From positions 35,081,582-35,145,581 of the forward strand of contig OX344751.2 of assembly GCA_947034885.2 (NCBI GenBank): 64,000 nucleotides of DNA. Direction: 5' to 3'. This DNA comes from Thuidium tamariscinum (lineage: Eukaryota > Streptophyta > Bryopsida > Hypnales > Thuidiaceae). The first letter of the stretch is position 1. Each line of letters opens with the position of its first letter. Positions 49,227 through 61,008 of this stretch are shown one piece after another. Both the position numbers and the translations under genes were made by a program. Below the pieces are notes generated by a model that was not told the origin of the DNA, made no database searches, and was given only the letters and a program-made list of their open reading frames with translations.

Positions 49227-49741
49227 CTACATATTGCTTGCACCTGTTACTATAGGTTCTTCTACATTGCATGCATTTGGCATGACTTCTACTACGGTTG
49301 TAACATTTGCTCCCGCAGACTCTACACTATTGCAGGCATCTGGCATGACTTCTACTATGGTTGTAACACCTACTACCGTAGGCTGCATACTATTGCAGGC
49401 ATCAATACTGACTTTAGGTATGGTTCTCTCAACTGAAACAACCGATTCTTGCATTGTCTCTAGCATTTTGGGAGCAAAAAGGCTAGAGCCACATATTCAT
49501 TTTCTTGATCACTAGAATCTGCATTACCATCATCCACCACATCCTCTGCATAGCGCTTTGCCATGTGAAACCACCCAGCTATTGGTTCTTCAAAAAGATG
49601 AATTACCTCCTCTAATTCCTTTGACTGGCTACCTAAAATTCCCTTGCCAAGCTCCCATCCCAAAGTGCAACTCATAGCGTTTGATGCATGAATGCTAGCG
49701 GCAATGGTTTCATTGGTGCTAGCAAACCCCCATTGCAGCAT
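49227..49741 (-). pseudogene. decayed reading frames with a 21-residue tandem repeat
   Basis: On the minus strand, 49460-49741 encodes an acidic stretch (LEEVIHLFEEPIAGWFHMAKR, then DVVDDGNADSSDQENEYVAL). A +1 or -1 shift near 49465 leads into a frame with three tandem units of the form DACNSMQPTVVGVTTIVEVMP (about 63 bp each, 49240-49420). The unit is repeated at both DNA and protein level. No known domain was recognised. It may be one exon of a minus-strand gene inside the large element. Confidence 0.45.
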
Positions 49742-50052
49742 CCAAGGCTAATTGGGAACATGCAAGCATCGAGGACACACAACATTTTCCAACAGTGCAG
49801 TCTTGAATATGCAATTGTAAGCTAGATTTTGCACTAACTACAAAACCCAGGAAACAAGTATAGGGGTTCTTCGTTTAGGGAAAGGTTAAATCAGTCTAAC
49901 GTTTTGTGACTAAAAGTCACTTTAAACAAGATTTATATTTACAAATTTAGGTTAATAATATAACACTCTTATTCCCATATGTAAAATTTCGTTGACCAGT
50001 CCATTACCAATGTATGTATAAAGTCTTTGTCCTACATAGTGTTCTAAGGGAG

Positions 50053-50341
50053 GTCAAATCATTCTTTGTCAAATAATTCAGGTTTTGTCAAATGATTCTT
50101 ATATCGTGTATGCTCTAGGACTTAGTCACAACACAATAATACATAGAAAATAATACACATAGTTCTTTAATTATACCTTTTTTATGTGAAGGTCAAATTT
50201 GTCCGGTCAATCTACAGCTATCACGATCATGCGGAATTATGTCTAACGGTTCCGTAATCTACGTCAAATAATTCTCAATGTGTAAGAAATGATAATGTCA
50301 AATAGTTCTTACTTTTGAATTTTAATCAATTTAGGTCAAAT
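50053..50341 (+). repeat. cluster of seven GTCAAAT motifs
   Basis: GTCAAAT occurs in the same orientation starting at 50053, 50068, 50087, 50192, 50263, 50297 and 50335. Most are followed by a form of (A/C/G)ATTC or GTTC. Spacing is irregular. It could be a remnant of a short-period tandem repeat or a set of binding sites. Nothing about function is shown. Confidence 0.5.
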
Positions 50342-50514
50342 GAGTCCAAAACAACATAAATTATTATACAAACACCACAATAATGAATCAGTTAAAATTT
50401 TCTTTCAACACATAAAGTACACATGAAATAAACTATAATAATTGTAATATATATAATAATAGACAATAATAATAAAATAATGAAAATATTAATAATAACT
50501 ATTTATTTATTTAT

Positions 50515-50515
<1 letters not shown>

Positions 50516-50552
<37 letters not shown>

Positions 50553-50556
50553 TAAA
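50516..50556 (+). repeat. (AAT)n microsatellite
   Basis: About 13 AAT units in an AT-rich stretch. Confidence 0.9.
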
Positions 50557-50640
50557 TACAACAGCAATAACGAATTACAGTTACAGTTTTTTTCTTTTTT
50601 TAAAAAATAAATTAAAATATAAAATATTAAAAAATTAAAA

Positions 50641-51690
50641 AAAACACAAGCAAGGCCCTAAAGCCGCAGGGTCGGGGGCCTATAGCCGCGCGCCGGACCC
50701 TATGGCTACGCGATGGCCAGTCTGCCCCGACTGCAGGTCCAACTGCAGGGAGGTCCAACTGGCCAGACAGGAAGGTCGTTGGGGCTCTTTGGAAGGTCGC
50801 AGGGCCTTCAAATCCCTAATCTCCCTGCGCCTCTTGCTGCGGCTTCTGCGCCTTTTTTTTTTTTTGGGGGGGGGGGGGATCAAATTTGTTGCAATTCGAG
50901 GTGATTTCTGGTTCGTGATCTTATTCTCAACCTACACAATCTTTATTGATAACAAATTGGTGCAAAATTTTAACATTTGAAGGATTTGGGAAGAAATCGA
51001 ACCAGTGGCCACTTGTTTGCAATTTTTGGTCGATTTGTGTCAAATTTGGTTTGAATTTTGCTTCATTTCATCAATTCGACCACCTTGCTGGCTTCGATTT
51101 CTCCTATCCTCGCACCCCAAGGTACCAGCTGCTTTGAATTGTTGATTTCAGTGATTACAAGCTCCGATGTTGCAGCACACGGATACTGGACGTCGATGCT
51201 CCCCAAATTTTCATTTGAACTCGATCTGTCACATGGAGTTGATTTGTACCTCACAGGATTCACACCCGTATGCAATGATTTGCAAACACAATTTCTGATC
51301 CCAAATCCTCCACTTCACTGTGATCCACAATTCACACTCTTTTCAGTTTCTTTATTTGGGTTAAATTTGATTGACCAAATTCAATCTTCCATATTCGCAA
51401 TACTCCCGAATTTCACTTGTCAGCTTTCACGAACAAAACTCTCTCCACTCCTGCCGATTCTGTCTCTGAATCTTTTTCAATCAAACACAGAAAACAAAAC
51501 AAAACCAAAAGAAATCGAATATCTGCTGAATTTCCAATGTTGTTACTTTATTGTGCTACGGCAGGTTTGTCTCTCACTCTCCCAATTGACCAATGCCCAG
51601 ATTTTCACAGAAAGTCCCAAGGAAACAGATTTAATCCCTCACACGTCTAATTTACAACTTCAGGCAATTACCAATTCATAATAACAATAA
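50641..51690. other. GC-rich patch and pyrimidine-rich segment with T13-G13 junction
   Basis: Within the AT-rich interior of the large element, 50641-50850 is strongly GC-rich with loosely repeated blocks (CCCTAAAGCCGC, CCTATAGCCGCGC and CCCTATGGCTACGCG). It ends in about 13 T's followed by about 13 G's (50853-50878). From 50880 to 51690 the plus strand is pyrimidine-rich. One frame (about 51058-51681) stays open for 207 codons but begins with TTG, has no domain and may simply reflect composition. It could be a captured gene fragment or a nested insertion. Confidence 0.4.
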
Positions 51691-51955
51691 CATAATTTGC
51701 AAAATAACTCCAAACATACACGATGCAATAATACAACTAAATTCATATATATGTATATTAAAAAATGGGTCTTACAAATGCCGATGATGGCTTTTTTAAT
51801 TTCTAGTTTTCTAGTTTTTCTTTTTTTAAGAATTGAATAGGCAAGATGATGGAGGGGTGTGACCTAAGTCACACCTCATTCATCTAAAATAATTTTTCAT
51901 CTAAACTCGTGTCCCATTCATCCATACTACTCTATTTACATTACAAAAATTTTAA

Positions 51956-52050
51956 GTAACTTTTACTTTTACTTTTTTTCAACTTTTACTTTTACTTTTT
52001 ACTTTTACTTTTACTTTTTGGTTTAACTTTTACTTTTTACTTTTTAAGTG
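51956..52050 (+). repeat. ACTTTT-type simple repeat
   Basis: A run of TTTTACTTTTTAC-like units. Confidence 0.75.
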
Positions 52051-52131
52051 TTTTTATATTGTTTTTTTCCTAATTTTATTACTTTTCTATTACTTTTCTA
52101 TAACTTTTCTATAATTTTTTTAAAATAACAC

Positions 52132-52800
52132 CTAAAAGTCAACTATTTCTATACTACAGCAATGCAGATGGAACAGGCATCCACAACTAAAGGGAGAAAG
52201 TGTTGAGTGAGCAAAATATTTTTGGCAAGAAGCACATCGGTTAGATATATTTATATTTGACATATCTGTTGCTTCAATTGGTAGCAAAGACGAGTATGAT
52301 TGAGGTTGGATTCTACTGCTCTCAACAAAGAGTATGCTAATGTCAACTTTCATTCTTTCAATTTCTAGCTTCAACTTTTCTACCATGACTTCAGTGTTGT
52401 ACAAATTAGACTTGGACTTGCTCAGGAGAAGTCTTGTTGGTTTAACAACAATAGTAGCAACAATTATTTTGCAGTTCTTTGCTCTAACAACATCATTCAA
52501 GTGGGCCTTCTCTGCGTCGTTGCCCACCACTGCTTTAGCATGCTGCTACAACTCATAATGTTGGTTCCAACATTCTTCCTCTGCGGCAGTATACTGCGAC
52601 AGTAATTGCTCTTACATGGCCAACTCAAGTTTTAGATTCGCCGCCTGCTTCAGCAAAGAGTTTAGTCTCCCCTCTGCTTCTTGTTTCTTTGCAAGCAAGA
52701 CTTTTGTAGGGTTGGGCTTTGTTGCACGTGGGATTTTGGCCACCTACTCCACTTCAGGCCTACAAGAAGTAGAAGTGGACCTGACTGAAATTATGGTCAA
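52132..52800 (-). pseudogene. decayed coiled-coil protein exon with RING-like Cys/His end
   Basis: One minus-strand frame runs from about 52800 to a TAG at 52132. It encodes predicted coiled coil (LLAKKQEAEGRLNSLLKQAA, VMVEKLKLEIERMKVDISIL). Near the C-terminus is CASCQKYFAHSTLSPFSCGC followed by LFHLHCC, spacing that resembles a RING-type or similar zinc-binding module. Interior stops are TAG, TAA and TAG (near 52750, 52615 and 52550). There is no frameshift across the stretch. It belongs to the interior of the large element; function unknown. Confidence 0.5.
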
Positions 52801-53745
52801 GTGATTTAATTGTTTGCAACAGCTAAATCTTTAAAGAAGGTCAGTGGTTGGTGAGGTAATGATATGTCATAATTTTGGATTTTAAACATAGTTCCTTACA
52901 TATATTAGATAGGTAGAGAGGAAATGAGTTAGAAACCATTCATTTCTAGGCAATCAAAGCATATTTTACAACAATGTTGGAACCTTTTCACTTCCAAATT
53001 AAATTTTTTTTAATAATAACTCTTTAGAAGTTCACATTTGTAAAGCTTGATTTAAAAAATAATGAACATAGGGATTGAAAACCATTCAACCCTTGAACTT
53101 TTAGTTCTATAGTAGCACTCTATGATTTTTCAACAATCCTAATTCAAAAACTTCTATTTTCTAATGTATTTAATATTCTTGAAGGAATTAGAGTATCACT
53201 TAGATCATTTATGGGTTTTAAGATCATATACAATTTTAATTTTTTTTTCTAGAGGTGAAATATCAAAATTCGCTAAGTTTTCTAGAATTTGCCAAATAAA
53301 TTAAAAAAGAAAAGAAAATCATACTATAATGAAATTGCTCACCAAAATAATAAATTCTATGAAAATGTTTAGGTTTTACTTATTGTTACAATAAATAAGA
53401 ATATAGAGTTTTTTATTGTATTTTTTTGTATTATTCTTAAAACTAAACCTCAGTGTAGTTAAAATGACATTCTTATGTCTTCATTGTATGTTTGAAAGAA
53501 AAAAAAGTTGTACATTTTTTCCCTTGTAAATTGTATGACTGTTGTGAATTTGCACTACCTACGTGTATTTTGAATCCAGTCTTTGAATCAAACCAAAAAA
53601 ATTTATACACACTAAAAGTTTTAGTATAAAAAGTAGGTTGTAAAAAAAATCATACCAACTAAAGAATTTTACCCAAAGAAAGTAGGGTGTGGAATACAAA
53701 GCACAAATCCTTACAACCTAAAGTGCCTTTTAAACTAAAAAAAGA

Positions 53746-53798
<53 letters not shown>

Positions 53799-55259
53799 TA
53801 AGCAATATCAAATCAAGTGTCCAATTAAAGTCCAAGTGTTGAAAACCCTAAACTATGCTATTTAAAACAATATAAAAATAGGCTAAAATCTATGCATGTA
53901 TCCATTTTTAGTTATTTTCTTTTTACTATTTTGCTTTGAATTTGGTTTTTACTTCTAATTTATTTTTCTTAAAAAAAAATAGGCTCGAATTTAGGATTAA
54001 GACGAAAATCCTAAATTCTAGATTCTAAATCCTAAACCTTAGATCCTTATTCAAAGTTTACCCTAAATCCTAAAAACCTTCAAAACCCCTAAAATTCTCA
54101 AAATTTGAAATCCTTAATCTTAAAATTCTTCAATACTTTCTTCCAAAATCAAATTTTGTTTGTATATGAATTCCAAAATTACTCTTTCATGCGAGTACTA
54201 ATTTATAATAATTTTTTCACAAATTGTGAATTTGAGAGAAGACTCTAAATGTTTAGGATTTCATTTTTATTTTGTTTAGTCCTAGAGTTTTAGGTATATT
54301 AAATCATTTGGTTTTTCATTCTTCTGTGAAACAAGTAAAAGAAATTTCATTTAAATTAACTTAGCAAGTTGACATCTAACCGGCTTAGAAGTGGTTTGAT
54401 GAAATTCAATTAAGGTAGCTATGATTTGGACTTACTAGAGCAACAATATTTCACACAAAATCTACTCAAGGGTCTAGGGCTTTAGGCTATAATCAAAACC
54501 TTCTCTACTTGACATGTCCTTGTAGCCACAATGCCACGTAGTAGTCAATCAACGGTTAGGGAGACTAATTAGACATCTAAGGAGACAAGTTGTTGAAATG
54601 TCCATTTAATGCTCTGATTCACCATATTCACTGGTGCCTTAAGAAACAAACATTAACTTTGGGAATGGATCATTTTCAGTATGCTTGTATTGGAGAGCAG
54701 AAATTTTGAACTGCAAGAAGTTCTGTTAGCTACGTTTATTGCTTTGCATTGGGAGTGCACTGCGTTTCTTGTACAAGGAGTGGTTGCCAATTGTAGTGCA
54801 ATCCATGCTAGTCAACCGCACAATCTCAACTAGAACACCCTGTTGCAGCCTTTGTTGACAGTATACATACATTTGTTCTGGAATTGTACGCTGCTTGTTT
54901 TGGAAGTGTGATTATCTTAATTACGGAATTGAACATTGCTAGTATTTGAATGGTACCGTGCTTAGTGATAGGATTAGTTAGCACAAGCTGGGCTTTGGAT
55001 TCAATGAAGGTGAAGGTTGTATGCAATTTTGGACTTCTTGATTTCTTGAATTTTTGGAATGAACTACTTGCTTGTATTGGAAATGCAGTTATTGTAGGTT
55101 TGATCTCTACGCTTTTAGTATTCAAATTGTATGTTCTTCAGTGATAAGGTATGTTGTTGTATAGTTCGCACGGGATTATCGTGTCCCTAATTGTGCATTT
55201 TTCCTATATTCTTCCGAAATTGTCAAGGGTTTGGGGCACATTGATACAATGTTAGACAA
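52801..55259. other. AT-rich spacer with (TA)n run and telomere-like degenerate repeats
   Basis: It contains a (TA)n microsatellite of about 47 bp at 53749-53795. It also contains a stretch (about 53995-54115) of repeated CCTAAAT/CCTAAA-like words that loosely resembles the plant telomere repeat. No coding region is supported. Confidence 0.5.
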
Positions 55260-56395
55260 CAAAAAACTGGTGAGGATCCCCCCAAAAGCAAACAGTCCCC
55301 TGCAAAGAAGTCGCGTCAGTTTAAATACAAAGACGACGAAGCTAACGACATAGAGGACGTTGCTACAATGCAAGGGGTACATATGATGATCCATTCTAAA
55401 TTTTTGGAACCTTTCGACCTTGGATCCCCCTCCGAATCACTATAGGTGGAGATGATTAAAGTTGCTCTAGTTCTTCTTGGTTGCAATGCCGTCTACATTG
55501 AGGATTTCTTCATCAATGTGGATGGACTTTGTTATACAAGACTCTCCCTTAATTAGGAAAGTCCGAGCGACTCATGACAGTCACATTTTGATACAGTAGC
55601 CTCCTAAATGTGGTCGGTATGAGATAGCCGATTGCCTAGACAATGCTGAGGGTGAACTCTTTTGCACTTACTGGTTCAAAGTGTATGGTGAGACTCATGA
55701 CAATTCATACTTTTCCATGAAATACTTGTAGGGGTGCTACTATACGTACATGCTGAAGATTGCAGTGAACTGGGTATAGGAAGCCTTGGAACAACGTCAT
55801 TTGCGTGAAGGTCATGTTTCTCATAATCCTAAAAAATTGGGGGCAATGGTATTGTGGCAACATATTCAAGCGCTTTGTTATATCATCCAAGATGTTGAAG
55901 CAAACAAAGGCCCAGAAAACAGGAGTTTGAATGGAGCAAAATCAACCTTACAGGAATGCCTGAAGGAGGAAGAGAAAGATATAGAACTTGAGTGTCTTCT
56001 AGTTTCTAAGCTCAAACAAGCCAAAAAAGACTTGGTGGGTTTAGAGGGAGATGAGGACTATGAAGATGTGACTTCTCGCTTTAGTAAGGCATTTGTGGAA
56101 GCCAAATCACTACAACGTCAAGGGAAGGTTGAAGAGGCAGCAGCAAAAAAAGTAGAGGCCACAGCTTTGCTTGCTAAAATAAACAAGGCAATCGAAAAGG
56201 CTCAAGAGTATGAAGATTGCGTGTGGGAGTTGGAGGAGTGTTTAATGCCGCAAGCAAGAACACAACTCAAAATTTTTCGTGAATTGGTCGTTGCGGCTAA
56301 GGAGAAAGTGAGGCTACTATTGCTTTGTCCAAGTAATATTTCTAGAAGCTTTTATTTTTGGCATAGTTGTCTTGACCTAAAATTGTATATATTTT
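55260..56395 (+). pseudogene. decayed coiled-coil protein gene of unknown family
   Basis: The start encodes a basic stretch (KSKQSPAKKSRQFKYKDDEA), then LEPFDLGSPSESL, a TAG, and VALVLLGCNAVYIEDFFINV. After a probable frameshift near 55500-55560 the frame used downstream has TAG at 55597, 55729 and 55777, and reads through GRYEIADCLDNAEGELFCTY, YFSMKYL, GCYYTYMLKIAVNWV and EALEQRHLREGHVSHNPKKLG. It then reads a long charged helical region (55786-56310) with KEEEKDIELECLLVSKLKQA and RQGKVEEAAAKKVEATALLA. The last part is an open 203-codon frame predicted to form coiled coil. No family was recognised. Confidence 0.55.
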
Positions 56396-57480
56396 AACAT
56401 TAGAAGCTAACAAGTTTGTATGTGCTAGTATGCTTGATCTAGGATGCGTAGAAGCCGCAAAAAAGCTATCATCTCCTCGTGAAGATTGAGGTACGCCTAA
56501 TTTAGGGGGCACAAAGGCTATACTTTAGCTAATACCTTATCACAAAGATTTTAGAGGTAGTAGGGAATGAAGAGTAAGGCCATTTTGTAGGATGATGCCA
56601 ATATAGGCAGAGGCTTGGATCAATGGGTGATTGCAAGAAACACCTGTCCTATTTTGTGTCACACGGTGCATTTTGATTTTTTTTTTGGCCATAACTTTTG
56701 TGTTTTAGCTTCGATTGACTTAAGATTTGTAGAGAAGGTACTCATAAATATCATAAAGCTTCCATAATTTTTTCATAATTTTCAAAAATAGTTTACTATC
56801 CAAAAATAGCCCCCGATTGGATGTCACACTTGGTAGTTTAGGGGTTTTCAATACCTGAGATATACCTTTTTTTTAATGATTTTGACATGAAATTTGGATG
56901 AGATGGTCTTCTAATAGACTTCTATCTTTCCAGGGAAGGATTTTTTTTTAAAGTTAATTTTGTAAGGTGTGGAGGTCTACAAAGTGAGCTCCCTTCTGCT
57001 TGTATTTTGAAACATATAAAATATTATTTTGGTGGATTTTTTTGTGAATGACCATCTCCATAAAGTTGTTGAAAATGGACACCTTTTATTTTCTGAAAAT
57101 ATCTATTTTTACTATTTTCCCTAATTAAAACATGAAGGTATGTATTTTCTGGAGGTTTGGCACTTTTCAAGTTCTCCTACTTAGAGAATTTTTCTATCCA
57201 TTTCCTTCGGTGAAAACCTTCATCTTAGAGGTATATACACTATTCATATTTTTAAATTTTTTAAAAAATTAATTTTCTAATTTTAAAGTACTCCCGAAAA
57301 AATCAGCCAAACGCAACAAATAGGACATGTGTTTCTTGCAATCACCCCAATCCAGAAATGTAGTACAATGGTCCAATTTTGGAATTACAATTGTGCAAAG
57401 TAGCTGTCAATGTTTTGTCTTTACGTACTATACACATGAACCCAAGTTTTACATTCGGATGACTTCTATATATTCAATGC
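56396..57480. other. spacer inside the large element
   Basis: AT-rich, with no coding region supported. Confidence 0.4.
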
Positions 57481-57957
57481 ACAGCAGTACAAAAACTACC
57501 TTGTATTTGTAATATTTTCTTCACTCCACACTGGCTCTTCACTGTCCTCTGTACTGTTAGATACGTAGGTGGTGCTTATACTTGGACAAGCTGTGTGAGC
57601 CCCCTGTGATATAGCCTAATTTTGCACCGTATCCACATTCTTGTCATTAGGGTCTCCAAGTACCCACCTCCGTCCTTGACGCACACAGCCTTCATACCAC
57701 TGTATAAGCCTTGTTGCAACATCTGAAGTGCTCCATGCCAAATGATGACATTGCACCAATTCCGCAACCTCTAGTGCACCGTCACTGATAATCTCACTTG
57801 TTGCCATTTGTTGGGTGATCTTCCTAGCATATCTATGTTGTATATTTTTGTACCAATAATGATATTGTTGCACTATAATACTAGTTCGATCCTTGCTGCC
57901 TCTATGTTGTGTGTGTGCTTGACTCGCTGCTTTATGAGCATGATGTGATTTTTCCAT
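57480..57957 (-). pseudogene. decayed minus-strand reading frame
   Basis: The frame starting at ATG 57957 encodes SIIVQQYHYWYKNIQHRYAR, KITQQMATSEIISDGALEVA and WYEGCVRQGRRWVLGDPNDK, ending in TAG at 57616. The same frame stays open past that TAG (AISQGAHTACPSISTTYVSN, then an acidic SEEPVWSEEN-type stretch) to about 57495. No domain was recognised. It is downstream of, and on the same strand as, the 58.6-61.0 kb segment, so it may be the last exon of that gene. Confidence 0.45.
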
Positions 57958-58403
57958 ACCTTAGCAGCTCCAAACTGACAAGCTTCCATATTTTTGCACA
58001 AACCATGCTCTATGCTTCACAATTACATGCTACAAAAGCAATTAATTGAGAAGGTAATTAATTAACAACAAGGTGAATCAACCTTGTTTTAGAAAAAACT
58101 AATTGGTAGCCTCAGGAAAGTTACAAATCTAGTATACAGTAAAACTAAACTGTAATGTTCATAGTGAATGTATTGAACTTACCATGTAATATGTAACATG
58201 ATTTCTCCAAATACTTTCAAGGAAGCCTTTCCAAATTGATCCACCTTAGCTTTGCAAGCTTATCATTGCTGCTCTGTCAACATAAGACCAATGAGGTATG
58301 GTTGTAGCTCTTCTAAGGCTTCCCATACTTAAAAACTAAAAACAATTTCATCATGCTTGCCTATTCTCTAGAGTATTATTTTCATACAGTACATCTTTCC
58401 ATG

Positions 58404-58599
58404 CACTATAAGAAACTCATGTTTTAGGTGACGGATTTTAGGTGACATCCAATGTAACAACTCATCTTTTTATGTCAACAATGATGTCCGCCATAACATT
58501 AAGATGTTATGGCGGACATCATTGTTGACATAAAAAGATGAGTTGTTACATTGGATGTCACCTAAAATCCATCACCTAAAACATGAGTTTCTTATAGTG
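58404..58599. mobile_element. CACTA-type MITE, near-perfect hairpin, ATG duplication
   Basis: The 196-bp element begins CACTATAAGAAACTCATG and its right half is the reverse complement of its left half with about one mismatch. ATG at 58401-58403 and 58600-58602 is the 3-bp target duplication. The arms meet at TGTTATGGCGGACATC-type sequence near the centre. It is a young insertion within the older large element. A transcript would form a long hairpin of small-RNA precursor type. Confidence 0.92.
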
Positions 58600-61008
58600 A
58601 TGCTTTGTCTTAGTTTAACTAGGAACTTGGCTAGAACAGCCTCCTTGCCACTACTCCACTTAGGCTTGACTTCATTACCACATTCCCTGATTTTCGTAAC
58701 AATTTGTCATCCTTCTTTAGCTAATAGTTTCATCTTTCCACTCCAATAGCAGACAAAGACTTTTCAATAGACTCGATTGCCAAGGCCCTCCTTCGTTCAT
58801 CTTGCATGTTCCATATGAAAATGAAATGGAGATGAAGTATCTTCTCTATCAAATAAACTTGTGCATGTAAAGTGCACATATGTGTTTTGGATAAGGAAAT
58901 TGGCAAGACCATTTTCCACCGAGGGTGAGTGGCAGCATCACGTGGTTCTACTTCAATTCCTAAGGCAAATAGTCCACCTTGCTACTTGCCTTTCTTTCAA
59001 TTTTCATGCTCACGAGGGGCAGCTAAAGTAGCACACTTCTTTTGTTGTTCTTTTACTTGCTCACAATATATGCAATTCATCTTGCTAGAAGGACCATGCT
59101 GAAGCCTGTGCATACATTTAATAGGTTTTATATCTGCAATTGTTATGTGCCATTCCACGCTGAATATTCCAACACCATCGAAAAATAGTTCTTGACCATT
59201 TCTTTGTGTTGCTATTACCTTAAGAAATTTGGTTTTCTTGAAAACCCAATCAAGTACATCGTATGACTCTTTACCAATCTGGAAGGATGCGATTGGCCAT
59301 ATCTCCTGCTATAATTGAACTGAGAAATATTTGTCATCATTCCTTTGAATCTCAGGATCCAAAGCCCGATTCATCAATATCAAGCTGATACACTCATACT
59401 TCTTGCTTTGCTGTACTTCCGCTTCATCCAGCTTAAGCACGAACACTAGCAGTCCCCCGTTGCACTTTGCGGCCGCATGTACATAAATTGACACCATAAT
59501 CATCTACATAGTTGGAAATAGACACCAAAATTTGGATGTACTTTCAAATTGACAGAACTTACAGTATGGAAATAGTGTAGGAAACAGTGAGACTTCTAAG
59601 TAGAAATTCAATAATTATAAGTGGAAAGGATAGAGCCATTACCTTCAACAATGATGTTGTAAAATAGAACCATTGATCGTTGAACAACTTCAAGATCCAC
59701 AAACAAATTGTTCTTGCTATGAAGGATCACCTCTTTTTCTGGCTTTATCTCTTTCCTACCTTGACAAACTACTGGAATGACACACCTATCCTCAATATGG
59801 TAGTACTGACCAATAAATTGAGGTAACTTAGCATTCATATCTTGTCGCAAGCTAGCCAGCCAATGTGGAGCAGACAGAATGCTGGAAGTGATACTAGGAG
59901 CAATCAATCCAATCCGATTCTTTAATGTTCGATAGATTTCCTGGTACCCTCGATGAGTCACCCTTGCTCCATCGCACGCGTGCAACATTGAATCAAGCCC
60001 AACAATGTCGTCAATCTTTTGGATCACCTTTTTTGCTAAATTACTGCTTGCTTAACTAATTCTAGGTTGATCGATAAGTACATTGGCTTCACCCACAAAT
60101 AAAATGCTAGCAACTATTGCAGCAGTTGCACTTTGGGCATTGGAATCTTCCATCAACCGTTTCCTTGACCCACGAAGTCTGTTGCACGTTTGCACGGCCT
60201 TCACGATAGATGGCTGCAATTGTACTCTTATCATGGTCCTGTGATAATTGGCATGTCCTAATCCTCTAGCAAGCTCATGTAGACTCTTCATTCTTCCTCG
60301 GATTTGTTGCCACAAGCCTATAGGGGTCTCGACCATTGACTTGCACTCTGATTCCAATCTTCTATAATCAGCTTAGCATTTCTGTAAGTTTACTTCCAAC
60401 ACCCATACCTCTTCTTTATATTCTAAGTCTTTTGATGCCATACTACTCTTTGTACGAGTTAAAGACACCTTCAACTATAAGCATGTGCTTTCTAAAGCTC
60501 TCACATCACTGTGTAGGTGTTGGCACTCCTCCACATGATATGCTGCAATAGTCTCAAATTCTGCATGGAGTTGATGGCATTGACTTTGCAAATGCTATAT
60601 TTCAGTCTCATAAGCTACCACTTTCTCTTCTAACAACCAGACACTACTCTGCAATGATTCAATGATTGGCCTCAAACACTGCATACTAGAATCACTCTCA
60701 ACTGGTGTACACTTCAAGCGCTTCGTGTAACCCAACATCCCGCTCTCACCATGGCACAAGAATTCTAAATATTGTTTCATAGTTTTGAATTCTGATGTGG
60801 AATTGGTGGCAGGATTGACACAATACAAGCTACCATCAACCTACAAATCAATGTAGGTCTGGCCTTCTACTCTTAGTACAGGGAAACTTGACCATTTTGA
60901 TTGTTCTTCAAGAATTCTCCCTTTCCAAATGAGAGGAGCATACTTCTTGTCCATCTGAATTTGAACTGCATAATTACCTACACTATTTGTGACATCTCTC
61001 AAAGCCAT
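58600..61008 (-). pseudogene. decayed multi-exon gene of unknown family (coiled coil)
   Basis: An ATG at 61008 opens a minus-strand frame of about 455 codons (61008 to about 59643) without frameshift but with five stops: TAG at 60843, 60597 and 60477 (first base on the minus strand) and TAA at 60375 and 60054. It reads MALRDVTNSVGNYAVQIQMD, YAPLIWKGRILEEQSKWSSF, a long coiled-coil section, then HACDGARVTHRGYQEIYRTL, APHWLASLRQDMNAKLPQFI and QGRKEIKPEKEVILHSKNNL. After a probable intron (donor near 59642), a second open stretch (59503 to about 58730) reads GLLVFVLKLDEAEVQQSKKY, DVLDWVFKKTKFLKVIA, and CIYCEQVKEQQKKC with a CxxC. It also has TAG and TGA stops. The exact splice borders were not settled because phases do not match simply. 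No known family was recognised. Confidence 0.55.

Noticed and set aside
51058-51681. A 207-codon protein gene
   Set aside because: It begins with TTG, has no domain, and the strand is pyrimidine-rich, which keeps such a frame open by chance.
53985-54120. Interstitial telomere array
   Set aside because: The CCTAAA-like words are too irregular and too interrupted to be a true telomere tract.
46988-60840. A nuclear gene set using TAG as Gln (alternative genetic code)
   Set aside because: TGA and TAA stops also occur in the same segments, CAG is still used in the minus-strand gene, and the intact GRAS and COL genes use the standard code. CHG-type C-to-T decay explains the pattern more simply.
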